DNA of 64,000 nt from Streptomyces misionensis (GCF_900104815.1 NZ_FNTD01000004.1:1798001-1862000), one strand, 5' to 3'. Counted from the first letter of the stretch, positions 1 to 8,604 are shown. Program-made: numbers and translations. The notes: generated by a model from the sequence alone, not told the origin.

Positions 1-332
1 TCCGGCTCGTGCCGGCAGACGAGGTGGCCGTCCTTGGTGGGACACAGGTCGCCGGCCTCCACGATGTCGGCGCCGAAGTCGAGGGCGAGTTCGTAGGAGC
101 CGAAGGTGTGCTCGGGGCGGTAGCCGCTGGCGCCCCGGTGCCCGATGATCGTCGGCACCGGCAGGCCCTTCAGTCCGCGGCCGGCGGGCTTCGCCGCCCG
201 CGCCTCGGCCGCCCGCGCGGCCCCGGGCAGTCCGAGGACCGCCCCGCTCGCGCCCAGCACCGCGGCGCCGAGCAGCGCCCGCCGTCCCGTGCCCTCGTGC
301 CGCGGCTGCTCGTTCGTCCGGTCGATCCCCAT
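1..332 (-). CDS. glpQ1: Glycerophosphodiester phosphodiesterase, Tat-exported, C-terminus outside the window
   Basis: Only the first 110 codons are present. The N-terminus has a twin-arginine signal ([16 protein letters not shown], about residues 15-30) and an ARA-type cleavage region. The start of the GDPD TIM barrel follows: [19 protein letters not shown] supplies the catalytic His and the metal-binding Glu. The family hydrolyses deacylated phospholipid headgroups to glycerol-3-phosphate outside the membrane and so scavenges phosphate. The ATG at 332 follows a strong AGGAGG six bases upstream. The distant PHO-box array (558-608) and the neighbouring acyltransferase match S. coelicolor glpQ1 from memory. 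The gene symbol rests on that context and on the partial domain. Confidence 0.85.
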   Translation of the reverse strand, partial: MGIDRTNEQPRHEGTGRRALLGAAVLGASGAVLGLPGAARAAEARAAKPAGRGLKGLPVPTIIGHRGASGYRPEHTFGSYELALDFGADIVEAGDLCPTKDGHLVCRHEP

Positions 333-479
333 CGGCGGCCTCCTGCCGTCTGCTGCGCCTGCTGCGCCCGCTGTCGTGTCGCTCGTCGGTTCGAGCGATC
401 GTAGGGGCGGGAACATGACAGGAGGGCGGCTTCGGGTCGAACACGGGGACGCCGGCGAGTGGACCGTGGGCGTCCCGGG

Positions 480-525
480 GTGACGGACCGTCGCGCGGCG
501 CGTCCGGCCGAGCGACGTCCGTCAC
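480..525. promoter_or_regulatory. Long hairpin in the presumed glpQ1 5' leader
   Basis: Arms at 480-494 and 512-525 pair over about 14 bp with one bulge (outer arms GTGACGGAC / GTCCGTCAC). The hairpin lies between the PHO-box array and the glpQ1 start, so it would fall inside a roughly 200-nt leader if transcription starts near 530. No U-tract follows on either strand, so a role as leader structure or operator is more likely than a terminator. Confidence 0.45.
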
Positions 526-557
526 ATCGGCACAAGGGCGTTACCCGCCGTCTGCCA

Positions 558-608
558 CGCGTCACCGCAGGTAAACCCACGTCAACTCTTCGTAAGACCT
601 CGGTGAAC
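558..608 (-). promoter_or_regulatory. PHO-box array, PhoP-type 11-nt direct repeats
   Basis: Read leftward, heptamers start every 11 nt: GTTCACC (608-602), TCTTACG (597-591), GTTGACG (586-580), TTTACCT (575-569) and a weaker TGACGCG (564-558). This is the layout of Streptomyces PhoP direct-repeat units. A -10-like TAACGC (543-538) follows downstream. Orientation and content fit phosphate-starvation control of the glycerophosphodiesterase at 1-332. The acyltransferase starting at 649 could also be affected. The 316-bp gap 333-648 holds only this array and the hairpin at 480-525. Confidence 0.7.
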
Positions 609-648
609 CGGCGGTACCCGATGTGCGTTCGCGCCGGACCCGCGAGTA

Positions 649-1371
649 ATGTCCTCACCTGCACAGACTCATATCGCTCCCTCGGCATCGGAGGACCCGT
701 TGTCCCGCTTCCGCCTCATCAAGGCAGTGCTCGGACCGATCATGCGCCTGATGTTCCGCCCCCAGGTGGAGGGCGTGGAGCACATTCCGGGGGACGGCCC
801 GGTGATTCTGGCCGGAAATCACCTCACCTTCATCGACTCGATCGTGCTGCCGCTGGTCACCAAGCGTCAGGTGTTCTTCATCGGCAAGGACGAGTACGTC
901 ACCGGCAAGGGCGTCAAGGGCCGGCTGATGGCGTGGTTCTTCACCGGCGTCGGCATGATCCCGGTGGACCGCGACGGCGCGAACGGCGGTGTGGCCGCGC
1001 TGATGACCGGACGGCGGATCCTGGAGGAGGGGAAGATCTTCGGCATCTACCCCGAGGGCACCCGCTCCCCCGACGGCCGCCTCTACCGGGGCCGCACGGG
1101 CATCGCCCGCCTGACCCTGATGACCGGCGCCCCCGTGGTGCCGTTCGCCATGATCGGCACCGACAAGCTCCAGCCGGGCGGCAACGGCATCCCGCGCCCC
1201 GGCAAGGTGACCGTGCGCTTCGGCGCGCCGATGGAGTTCTCCCGCTACGACGGCATGGACCGCGACCGCTATGTGCTGCGCGCCGTGACGGACTCCGTGA
1301 TGGCCGAGGTCATGCGGCTGTCCGGGCAGGAGTACGTGGACATGTACGCCACCAAGGCGAAGGCCGCCTGA
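649..1371 (+). CDS. 1-acyl-sn-glycerol-3-phosphate acyltransferase (PlsC family)
   Basis: Transfers an acyl chain to lysophosphatidate at the inner membrane face in phospholipid synthesis. The protein shows the HX4D motif (NHLTFIDS) and the substrate motif (YPEGTRSPDG) at the spacing usual for LPLAT enzymes, and 240 residues is a normal length. The frame opens at ATG 649 with little Shine-Dalgarno complementarity. An in-frame TTG at 700 is preceded by GGAGG (690-694) at ideal spacing, so the true protein may start at LSRFRLIK (223 residues). It stands alone, divergent from glpQ1. Which lysolipid it acylates in vivo cannot be told from sequence. Confidence 0.85.
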   Translation: MSSPAQTHIAPSASEDPLSRFRLIKAVLGPIMRLMFRPQVEGVEHIPGDGPVILAGNHLTFIDSIVLPLVTKRQVFFIGKDEYVTGKGVKGRLMAWFFTGVGMIPVDRDGANGGVAALMTGRRILEEGKIFGIYPEGTRSPDGRLYRGRTGIARLTLMTGAPVVPFAMIGTDKLQPGGNGIPRPGKVTVRFGAPMEFSRYDGMDRDRYVLRAVTDSVMAEVMRLSGQEYVDMYATKAKAA

Positions 1372-1478
1372 GACCTCCGGACGGGCGGACGCGGCGGGCG
1401 TTCGTCCGTCTGCCGGTGTGAATCTCCCCGGGCGCAGGGGCATTCGGCCTACGCTCCCGCGCGTACCCCCCGGAGAAC

Positions 1479-3152
1479 ATGTCTGATTCAGGCATGGATA
1501 CACCTTCGCGGCGAACCCTCCTCCGTGTCCCGATCGCAGCCGTCGGTGCGAGCCTCCTGGCGTCCTGCGGCTCCGGCTCCGAGACCCGCTCCGGCCCCCA
1601 CCGCGCGGACACCGGCCCCCTCGGGGCGGGCATGGAGGGGAACTTCGTACCGGCGGGACCCAAGGGGTACGTCAACCCGTCGGACCCGGAGGTCCTCGCC
1701 ACCGAGCGCAAGCGCGGGGCGGGCCGTGTGCACAGTCTCCGGTTCACGGCGGCCGAGGCGGAACTCGACCTGGGCGGGCGGTCCGTGCGGACCTGGGCCT
1801 ACAACGACACGGTGCCGGGCCCGCTGGTCCGGGTCAGCGCCGGCGACGTGCTCGATCTGACGCTCGCCAACCGGCTGCCCGTCAGCACCACCCTGCACTC
1901 GCACGGCGTGCGGCTGCGCTGCGACATGGACGGCGTACCGGACCTGACGCAGCGTGCCATCCCCTCGGGGCGCGACTTCCGCTACCGGTTCACCGTGAAG
2001 CACCCGGGCACCTATCTGCTCCACTCCCATGTCGGGATGCAGCCCGACCGCGCCCTGTACGCGCCGCTCGTCGTGGACGACCCCAAGGAGACGCTCGCCT
2101 ACGACAAGGAGTGGATCGTCGTCCTGGACGACTGGCTGGACGGGGTGGACGGCTCCACCCCGGACGGGGTGCTCGAACAGCTCAAGCCGGGCGGCTCCGC
2201 GATGGGCGGCATGGGCATGGGCCCCGAGCACCCGCACGCGAGCGGCAGCCCGAGCCCCCACCCGAGCAAGTCGGCCGGGAAGAAGGCGGCGCCGCCCGCC
2301 AGGTCCACGGGCCCCAACCGGGTGCTGCACGACTCCCACAGCCGCATGCTCGACGGCGACGGCGGCAGCGTCGACTACCCGTACTACCTCGCCAACGGGC
2401 GGCTGCCGCACAACCCCTCGGTGTTCCGCTGCCGCCCCGGCGACCGCATCCGCATCCGCTTCGTCAACGCGGGCTCGGAGACGGCCTTCCGGGTCTGCCT
2501 CGGCGGCCATGCCATGACCGTCACCCACACCGACGGCTACCCCGTGCGGCACAGGGAGACCGACGCGCTGCTCATCGGCATGTCCGAGCGGTACGACGTG
2601 CTGGTGACCGCCAAGGACGGCTGCTTCCCGCTGGTCGCGCTCGCCGAGGGCAAGAAGGGCAGCGGGCTCGCCGTGCTCCGCACCGACAAGGGGAAAAACC
2701 TTCCCGCACCGAATGTCAGGCCGGACGAGCTGGACGGCGAGTGCGTGCCGGCGCGGCGGCTGGAGCCGGCCGAGTCGGTGGCCCTGCCGGAGCGGCACCC
2801 CGACCGCCAGATGCGCATCAGGATCACCGGCAACATGCACAACTTCGACTGGGGCTTCGACCACAAGCCGTACGACGTGCGGCAGCGGCACGAGATCCAT
2901 GCCGGGGAGCGGGTGCGGCTCACCCTCATCAACGCGACGGACATGTGGCACCCGATGCATCTGCACGGGCACACGTTCGCGATGACCGGGCTGGACGCGG
3001 TGGGGGCGCGCAAGGACACCGCGCTGGTGCTGCCGCACCGCAAGCTGGTGGTGGAGTTCGACGCGGACAACCCGGGGCTGTGGATGCTGCACTGCCACAA
3101 CCAGTACCACTCGGAGAGCGGGATGATGACGGTGCTGGGCTACAAGCGCTGA
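1479..3152 (+). CDS. Multicopper oxidase (laccase / copper oxidase type), lipoprotein
   Basis: Three-cupredoxin-domain enzyme that couples one-electron oxidation of a substrate or Cu(I) to O2 reduction outside the cell. Residues 1-30 form a combined twin-arginine and lipoprotein signal (RR at 11-12, LLASC with Cys30). All copper motifs are visible: HSHG (140-143), HSH (182-184), HPMHLHGH (491-498) and HCHNQYHSESGM (538-549) with the type 1 Cys539. An insert around residues 245-265 is rich in Met, Gly and His (GGMGMGPEHPHAS), typical of copper-handling relatives. A second ATG at 1494 (MDTPSRRTLL) is equally plausible. A perfect 10-bp stem-loop follows the stop. Substrate is unknown; copper tolerance is my inference. 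Confidence 0.88.
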   Translation: MSDSGMDTPSRRTLLRVPIAAVGASLLASCGSGSETRSGPHRADTGPLGAGMEGNFVPAGPKGYVNPSDPEVLATERKRGAGRVHSLRFTAAEAELDLGGRSVRTWAYNDTVPGPLVRVSAGDVLDLTLANRLPVSTTLHSHGVRLRCDMDGVPDLTQRAIPSGRDFRYRFTVKHPGTYLLHSHVGMQPDRALYAPLVVDDPKETLAYDKEWIVVLDDWLDGVDGSTPDGVLEQLKPGGSAMGGMGMGPEHPHASGSPSPHPSKSAGKKAAPPARSTGPNRVLHDSHSRMLDGDGGSVDYPYYLANGRLPHNPSVFRCRPGDRIRIRFVNAGSETAFRVCLGGHAMTVTHTDGYPVRHRETDALLIGMSERYDVLVTAKDGCFPLVALAEGKKGSGLAVLRTDKGKNLPAPNVRPDELDGECVPARRLEPAESVALPERHPDRQMRIRITGNMHNFDWGFDHKPYDVRQRHEIHAGERVRLTLINATDMWHPMHLHGHTFAMTGLDAVGARKDTALVLPHRKLVVEFDADNPGLWMLHCHNQYHSESGMMTVLGYKR

Positions 3153-3156
3153 GCGG

Positions 3157-3182
3157 CCGGCCGGGGCGCGGACCCCGGCCGG
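3157..3182. terminator. Bidirectional terminator between convergent genes
   Basis: Perfect 10-bp arms CCGGCCGGGG (3157-3166) and CCCCGGCCGG (3173-3182) around a 6-nt loop fill the 36-bp gap between the convergent oxidase and MFS genes. No U-tract is present, as is usual in Streptomyces. Confidence 0.7.
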
Positions 3183-3188
3183 GACTCC

Positions 3189-4739
3189 CTACTCCGCGTA
3201 CTGCGGGTACCCGGTCTGCTCCGTGTTCTCCAGCCGCTGCCCCTTCAGCAGGAACCACGCCACCGCCGCCGTGCCCAGCAGGACCGCCGCGCCGGCGCCG
3301 GACGCCAGGTGGAGGCCGTGCACGAAGGCGTCGCGGGCCGCGTCCAGGAGGGAACCGGCCGCACCGGCGGGCATGCGGGCCGCGGCCTCGACCGCCGCGC
3401 CCAGCGACTCATGGGCGCCGGACGGGGTGCCGGCCGGGCCCGTGAAGCCGCTGTAGACGGCGGTCACGATGGAGCCGAGGAGGGCGATGCCGAGGGCGGC
3501 GCCCAGTTCGTAGGCGGTTTCGGAGACCGCCGAGGCGGCGCCGGCCTGCTCCTTGGGGACGCTGGAGAGGATGACGTCGGCGGTGACCGTGAAGGACAGG
3601 CCCGCGCCGATGCCGACGACCAGCAGGGCGGCGCCGAGGACCGGGTAGCCGGTGGACTGGCCGAGGCAGGTCAGAGCGGCCAGGGCCAGGCCGACCGCGG
3701 CGAGACCGCCCGAGACCACCGAGCGGACCGAGAAGCGCCGGGCCGCGCTGCCCGCGACCAGTCCGGCCGCCACCGCGCCGACGGCGGCGGGAAGTTCGGC
3801 GAGGCCCGCCTCGAACGGGTGCCTGCCCTGGACGAGTTGCAGGTACTGGGAGAGGAAGAACACCAGCCCGGACATGCCGAGCACGGTCAGCAGGTCGGCG
3901 AGTACCGCGCCGCTGAAGCCGCGGTGCCGGAACAGCCGCATGTCCAGCAGCGGGACCGGCATGGTCAGCTGACGGCGGACGAAGCCGCCGAGGGCGCCCG
4001 CGCCCAGCAGGCCGATGCCGAGGGCCGGCCAGGAGAAGCCGTGCGTCGCGGCCTCCTTGACGGCGTAGACGACGCCGATCATGCCGACGAGCGACAGCAG
4101 GACACTGGGCAGGTCAAAGGGGCCCGGGTGCGGGTTGCGGGACTCGGGCAGGGTGCGCAGACCGACCAGCACGAGGACGGCCATCACCGGCAGGTTGATC
4201 AGGAAGACCGAGCCCCACCAGAAGTGCTCCAGCAGGAAACCGCCCACGATCGGGCCGACGGCCGTACCGGCGGAGGCGGTCGCGCCCCAGATGCCGACGG
4301 CGAGGCTGCGCTCGCGCGGGTCGTGGAAGAGGTTGCGGATCAGGGCGAGGGTGGCCGGCATCAGGGTCGCGCCCGCGACACCGAGCAGGGCCCGCGCCAC
4401 GATCATCGACTCGGGTGTCGTGGCATAGGCGTTGAGCACGGAGATCGCGCCGAACGCGGTGGCGCCGCAGAGCAGGATCCGCTTGCGGCCGATGCGGTCG
4501 CCGAGGCTGCCCATGGAGACCAGCAGACCGGCGATGACGAAGGAGTAGACGTCACCGATCCACAGCAGCTGGGTGCCGGAGGGATGGAGGTCCTCGCTGA
4601 TGTAGGGGGTGGCCAGGCCGAGGACGGTGGCGTCGACGGCCACCAGCAGCACGGCCAGGACGAGGACGCAGAGCGCGAGCCACCGGCCCGGTCGCCGCTC
4701 CGCCCGCGCCACGTCGGCCGGCCGCAGGGTGCTGGTCAT
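3189..4739 (-). CDS. MFS drug exporter, DHA2 (EmrB/QacA) 14-TM family
   Basis: A 516-residue proton-coupled multidrug antiporter. Visible MFS signatures are motif D1 near TM1 (VAVDATVLGLATP, about 33-45), motif A LGDRIGRKR (79-87) and a motif-C-like stretch GTAVGPIVGG. The hydrophobic segments suit 14 membrane helices. The start ATG (4739) overlaps the stop of the upstream TetR gene in an ATGA, so the two are translationally coupled and share the TetR operator at 5301-5318. The drug or metabolite exported is not predictable. Confidence 0.88.
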   Translation of the reverse strand: MTSTLRPADVARAERRPGRWLALCVLVLAVLLVAVDATVLGLATPYISEDLHPSGTQLLWIGDVYSFVIAGLLVSMGSLGDRIGRKRILLCGATAFGAISVLNAYATTPESMIVARALLGVAGATLMPATLALIRNLFHDPRERSLAVGIWGATASAGTAVGPIVGGFLLEHFWWGSVFLINLPVMAVLVLVGLRTLPESRNPHPGPFDLPSVLLSLVGMIGVVYAVKEAATHGFSWPALGIGLLGAGALGGFVRRQLTMPVPLLDMRLFRHRGFSGAVLADLLTVLGMSGLVFFLSQYLQLVQGRHPFEAGLAELPAAVGAVAAGLVAGSAARRFSVRSVVSGGLAAVGLALAALTCLGQSTGYPVLGAALLVVGIGAGLSFTVTADVILSSVPKEQAGAASAVSETAYELGAALGIALLGSIVTAVYSGFTGPAGTPSGAHESLGAAVEAAARMPAGAAGSLLDAARDAFVHGLHLASGAGAAVLLGTAAVAWFLLKGQRLENTEQTGYPQYAE

Positions 4740-5281
4740 GGTTCCTCTCTTCGCAGGGCGCCGCCGAGCAGCAGTTCGGCGACCATGGTCGGGAAGTCGC
4801 GGGCGGCCACACGGCCGTCCAGGCTGGCCCAGGCGCAGGAGGCGGTCAGCCCGTACAGCGCCTCGGTGAGCCAGGCGGGCGTGAGGTCGATGCGGAACTC
4901 GCCGCTGTGCTGCCCGCGCTGGAACAGGGCGGCGATCCGGCCGTCGAGCCGCTGCCAGCCGTCGTTCTGCCGGTCGCCCTCCCACAGCTGGCTCTCGCCG
5001 TACAGGAAGGCGAGCAGTCCCGCGGCCGGCTGGATCTCGCGGACCAGTCTGCGCACGGCGTCGGCCGCGGCCCCGTCCTCCGGACGGGCCCGGTCCAGCG
5101 CCGCCTCGCACTCCGCGATGCCGAGCGCCTCCAGCGCCCGTACGAGCGCGTCGCGCCCGGCGAAGTGGCGGTGCAGCGTGGCCCGGCTGATCCCGGCGGC
5201 CTTGGCGACCTCGTCCATGGTCGCGGTGGACTTGCGGGTCAGCAGGGCGGCGGCGCTGCGCAGCACATGGTCACGGTCCAT
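4736..5281 (-). CDS. TetR-family repressor of the MFS exporter
   Basis: A 181-residue regulator with an N-terminal helix-turn-helix (MDEVAKAAGISRATLHRHF, about residues 21-39) and a C-terminal TetR ligand domain. I start at ATG 5281: the -10-like TATCCT (5293-5288) lies six bases upstream, and GAGACA (5317-5312) lies 18 bp further, the geometry of a leaderless transcript. A longer frame reaches ATG 5308 (MSHLGYP), but that codon lies inside the palindromic operator and has no ribosome binding site. It overlaps the exporter start by ATGA. It presumably represses its own promoter and is released by an exporter substrate. Confidence 0.85.
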   Translation of the reverse strand: MDRDHVLRSAAALLTRKSTATMDEVAKAAGISRATLHRHFAGRDALVRALEALGIAECEAALDRARPEDGAAADAVRRLVREIQPAAGLLAFLYGESQLWEGDRQNDGWQRLDGRIAALFQRGQHSGEFRIDLTPAWLTEALYGLTASCAWASLDGRVAARDFPTMVAELLLGGALRREEP

Positions 5282-5318
5282 GAGACAAGGATAGCCCAGG
5301 TGAGACATTCGTGTCTCA
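5281..5318 (-). promoter_or_regulatory. TetR operator and leaderless promoter
   Basis: An 18-bp perfect dyad TGAGACA-ttcg-TGTCTCA (5301-5318) overlaps the -35 hexamer. A third TGAGACA half-site sits exactly 20 bp away at 5281-5287, on the start codon and transcription start. Binding would block polymerase at both places, which supports simple autorepression. Confidence 0.65.
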
Positions 5319-5432
5319 TGCCGGGCATGTGTGACTCATCATCGCTGGTCGGCGCGGGTGTGGCTCAGGGCCTGCGCACGCGGGCGCGCCGCTGCCGGGG
5401 GACGCGGGTGCGCCCCGGCACGCGCGCGGGCG

Positions 5433-6404
5433 TCAGTGCCAGGGCAGTTCCCCGCGCCGCTGCCAGTAGGCGCCGGGGTCCTCGGTGAGCGTGGCGAGGC
5501 GGGTCATCTGCTCCGCGTCCAGGTCGACGGCGGGGGCGTGCAGATTGGAGGCGAGCTGGGTGACCGTCGCGGCGCCGGAGAGGACCACGCCCACCCAGGG
5601 CCGGCGCAGGATCCAGGCGAGGGCGACGGCGTCGCAGCCGAGTCCCGTCTCGGCGGCGACCGCCCGCAGCGCCTCCGGCGCGTTCGGGCCGGCGAGCCGG
5701 CCGTTGGCCATGCCCTCCTTGACGATCACGGTCAGTCCGGCGTCGTGGGCCTCGGCGAGGGCGGAGCCCGCCGAGTGCTCCAGGACGTTGTACGTGGACT
5801 GGACGGTACGGAAGAGGGGCTCGCCGTCGACCGTCACCGCGAGGGCGGCGCGGATCGCGTCGGCCTGGGCGGGGCCGCTGGTGGAGAAGCCGACGGTCAG
5901 GCCGCCGGCGGCGGCCTCCGCGAGCCTGGCGTGGAGTTCCTTGTCGGTGAGGGCCGGGCTGTCCGGGGTGAGCGAGTGGATCTGGTAGAGGTCGAGCCGG
6001 TCGCCGAGCAGGGCGTCGGTCTCGGCGCGCTGGCGCTCGTACGTCGCCAGTCCGTGGTCCTTCACCTCGTGCCGCGCGGCGTCGGTGGACCAGCCGGCGG
6101 TGTAGGTGTAGCCCCATTTGCTGCCGACGACGACGTCCCGGACGTCGGGGCGGGCCTTCAGCCAGTCGGCGAGGAACTCCTCCGAACGGCCGTAGGAGCG
6201 GGCCGCGTCGAAGTAGCGCACGCCCTGGGCGTAGGCGGCGTCGAGGAGTTCATGGGTGCGGGCGCGCAGGGCCGCCACGCTCCGGTCCGCGCCGAGGTCC
6301 TCGTCCCGGCCCAGGTTGATGTAGCCCGGGCGGCCGACGGCGGCCAGCCCCAGGCCGATGTGACAGGTGGCGGTGGTGGCGGTCGCGAGACGGGCGAAGG
6401 GCAT
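5433..6404 (-). CDS. Aldo/keto reductase
   Basis: A 323-residue NADPH-dependent oxidoreductase of the AKR (beta/alpha)8 barrel family. The catalytic tetrad can be placed: Asp66 and Tyr71 (YFDAARSYGRS), Lys96 (GSKWGY) and His143 (YQIHSLTPD). It is monocistronic, with a 151-bp gap to the TetR gene and a 138-bp divergent gap to the GlxA regulator at 6543. That regulator could control it, but no shared operator was recognised. The substrate (a sugar, aldehyde or ketone) is unknown. Confidence 0.86.
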   Translation of the reverse strand: MPFARLATATTATCHIGLGLAAVGRPGYINLGRDEDLGADRSVAALRARTHELLDAAYAQGVRYFDAARSYGRSEEFLADWLKARPDVRDVVVGSKWGYTYTAGWSTDAARHEVKDHGLATYERQRAETDALLGDRLDLYQIHSLTPDSPALTDKELHARLAEAAAGGLTVGFSTSGPAQADAIRAALAVTVDGEPLFRTVQSTYNVLEHSAGSALAEAHDAGLTVIVKEGMANGRLAGPNAPEALRAVAAETGLGCDAVALAWILRRPWVGVVLSGAATVTQLASNLHAPAVDLDAEQMTRLATLTEDPGAYWQRRGELPWH

Positions 6405-6542
6405 CGCGGGCTCCGTTGGGTCGGCTCCGGTTCGGCTGCGACCAACGTAACCCGCGACCGGCTCCGCCCCGGAGCCCGGCGCGTGGGTGGACCCGCCGGG
6501 GCGGGCACCTGCCCCGTGGCCCGCCCGGCGTAGCCTCTTCCC

Positions 6543-7499
6543 GTGCCAGCCCCCCGTCTGCATCGCGTCGCCGTCCTCGTGCTCGAAGGCGCGAAACCGC
6601 TCGACGTCGGCATCCCCGCGCAGGTGTTCACGACCCGCGCGAGCATGCCGTACGAGGTGCGGGTGTGCGGGGCCGCACCCGGTCTCGTGACCGGCGGCGA
6701 CGGCCTCGCGTACGACGTCGCCCACGGCCTCGACGCGCTGGAGTGGGCCGACATCGTCTTCGTCCCCGGCTACCGGTTCCCGGACCGCGACGACCCGCCG
6801 CGGGCCGTCGTCGACGCGCTGATCGCCGCCCACGCCCGGGGGGCCCGGCTCGCCGCCATCTCGACGGGTGCCTTCGCGCTCGCCGCCACGGGCCTGCTCG
6901 ACGGCAGGCGGGCCACCACTCACTGGCACTACACGCGGGCCCTGCGGGCCAGGCATCCGCTCGTCCAGGTCGACGAGAACGTGCTGTTCGTGGACGAGGG
7001 CAGCCTGCTCACCTCGGCCGGCGCGGCCTCCGGCATCGACCTGTGCCTGCACATCCTGCGCGGCGACCTCGGAGTGGCCGCGTCCAACCACGCGGCCCGG
7101 CGTCTGGTCGCCGCCCCCTACCGCAGCGGCGGCCAGGCCCAGTACGTGCCGCGCAGCGTCCCCGAGCCGCTCGGCGAGCGGTTCGCCGCCACCCGCGAGT
7201 GGGCGCTGCACCGGCTCGACGAGCCCCTCACCCTCGGCGTACTGGCCCGGCAGGCCGGGGTCTCGGCGCGCACGTTCTCCCGGCGCTTCGTCGAGGAGAC
7301 CGGCTACACGCCGATGCAGTGGGTGATGCGTGCGCGCGTCGACCTGGCCCGGGAACTGCTCGAACGCTCGCAGCGCAGCGTCGAGCAGATCGCCGCCGAC
7401 GTCGGGCTCGGCACCGGCGCGAATCTGCGGCTGCACTTCCAGCGCATCCTCGGCACCACGCCGAGCGAGTACCGGCGCACCTTCACCCGGGGCGAGTGA
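6543..7499 (+). CDS. GlxA-type transcriptional regulator (DJ-1/PfpI + AraC HTH)
   Basis: A 318-residue regulator. The N-terminal DJ-1/PfpI-like amidotransferase fold (about 1-165) includes AAISTGAFALAATGLLDGR, with Thr where enzymes have the nucleophilic Cys, so it is likely a sensor, not an enzyme. The C-terminal AraC domain has both helix-turn-helices (LGVLARQAGVSARTFSRRF and the VEQIAADVGLGTGANLRLHF region). The GTG start at 6543 lies exactly six bases after TAGCCT (6531-6536), indicating a leaderless mRNA. It is divergent from the aldo/keto reductase. The ligand is unknown. A second family member lies at 43098-44066. Confidence 0.85.
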   Translation: MPAPRLHRVAVLVLEGAKPLDVGIPAQVFTTRASMPYEVRVCGAAPGLVTGGDGLAYDVAHGLDALEWADIVFVPGYRFPDRDDPPRAVVDALIAAHARGARLAAISTGAFALAATGLLDGRRATTHWHYTRALRARHPLVQVDENVLFVDEGSLLTSAGAASGIDLCLHILRGDLGVAASNHAARRLVAAPYRSGGQAQYVPRSVPEPLGERFAATREWALHRLDEPLTLGVLARQAGVSARTFSRRFVEETGYTPMQWVMRARVDLARELLERSQRSVEQIAADVGLGTGANLRLHFQRILGTTPSEYRRTFTRGE

Positions 7500-7513
7500 G
7501 GCGCCCGGCGCCC

Positions 7514-7550
7514 GTGGCGGGATCCTTGTGAACCATGGCGGTCCCGCCAC
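7514..7550 (+). terminator. Stem-loop after the GlxA regulator
   Basis: Perfect 9-bp arms GTGGCGGGA (7514-7522) and TCCCGCCAC (7542-7550) with a 19-nt loop lie 15 bp after the stop and about 55 bp before the GAPDH start. Likely a terminator without U-tract. Confidence 0.55.
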
Positions 7551-7605
7551 TGTCAGCGGCATGCGCCGCGGGCGAGCCTGGTGGCGAACGGAAGGGACAT
7601 TCCTC

Positions 7606-8604
7606 ATGACTCGCATCGCCATCAACGGTTTCGGCCGCATCGGACGCAATGTGCTGCGCGCGCTGCTGGAGCGCGACAGCGCCCTGGAGATCGTCGCCGT
7701 CAACGACCTGACGGAGCCCGCCACGCTCGCCCGGCTGCTCGCCTACGACAGCACGGCCGGCCGGCTCGGGCGCCCGGTGACCGTCGAGGGGGACGCCCTC
7801 GTGGTCGACGGCCGCCGGATCACGGTGCTGGCCGAGCGGGAACCGGCGCGGCTGCCCTGGGGCGAACTCGGCGTCGACATCGTCCTGGAGGCCACCGGCC
7901 GCTTCACCTCGGCCGCGGCCGCCCGTGCCCACCTCGCCGCGGGCGCGAAGAAGGTGCTCGTCAGCGCGCCGTCGGACGGCGCGGACGTCACGCTCGCCTA
8001 CGGGGTCAACACCGACGCCTACGACCCGGCCGCGCACACGATCGTCTCGAACGCCTCCTGCACCACCAACGCGCTCGCGCCGCTGGCCGCGGTACTCGAC
8101 GAACTCGCCGGTATCGAGCACGGGTTCATGACGACGGTGCACGCCTACACGCAGGAGCAGAACCTCCAGGACGGCCCGCACCGCGACGCCCGCCGCGCCC
8201 GTGCCGCCGGCGTGAACATCGTGCCGACCACGACCGGCGCCGCCAAGGCGATCGGCCTGGTGCTGCCGAACCTCGACGGCAAGCTGTCGGGTGACTCGAT
8301 CCGCGTGCCGGTGCCGGTGGGCTCGATCGTCGAACTCAACACGACCGTCGCGCGCGACGTGACACGCGACGAGGTGCTGGCGGCGTACCACGCCGCGGCG
8401 GAGGGGCCGCTCGCCGGCGTCCTCGAGTACTCGGACGACCCGCTCGTGTCGTCCGACATCACCGGCAATCCCGCCTCGTCGATCTTCGACTCGGCCCTCA
8501 CCCGCGTCGACGGCCGCCACGTCAAGGTGGTCGCGTGGTACGACAACGAGTGGGGCTTCTCGAACCGCGTGATCGACACCCTGGAGTTCCTCGCCGCGGG
8601 CTGA
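7606..8604 (+). CDS. gap: Glyceraldehyde-3-phosphate dehydrogenase, type I (second-copy type)
   Basis: A 332-residue enzyme converting glyceraldehyde-3-phosphate, NAD+ and phosphate to 1,3-bisphosphoglycerate. The Rossmann start INGFGRIGRN (6-15), catalytic Cys152 in SNASCTTN and the C-terminal WYDNEWGFSNR are intact. NDL (33-35) suggests NAD+ over NADP+. ATG 7606 is preceded by a GGAAGG-type ribosome site. The gene is alone, not in a glycolytic gap-pgk-tpi operon, so it is probably an auxiliary copy. It converges on argH across a strong stem-loop. Confidence 0.92.
   Translation: MTRIAINGFGRIGRNVLRALLERDSALEIVAVNDLTEPATLARLLAYDSTAGRLGRPVTVEGDALVVDGRRITVLAEREPARLPWGELGVDIVLEATGRFTSAAAARAHLAAGAKKVLVSAPSDGADVTLAYGVNTDAYDPAAHTIVSNASCTTNALAPLAAVLDELAGIEHGFMTTVHAYTQEQNLQDGPHRDARRARAAGVNIVPTTTGAAKAIGLVLPNLDGKLSGDSIRVPVPVGSIVELNTTVARDVTRDEVLAAYHAAAEGPLAGVLEYSDDPLVSSDITGNPASSIFDSALTRVDGRHVKVVAWYDNEWGFSNRVIDTLEFLAAG

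Noticed and set aside
3309..5294. A long open frame (661 codons, plus strand) opposite the MFS and TetR genes
   Set aside because: It is a high-GC antisense shadow. The minus-strand frame has recognisable MFS motifs and the plus-strand translation is low-complexity Gly/Arg/Ala.
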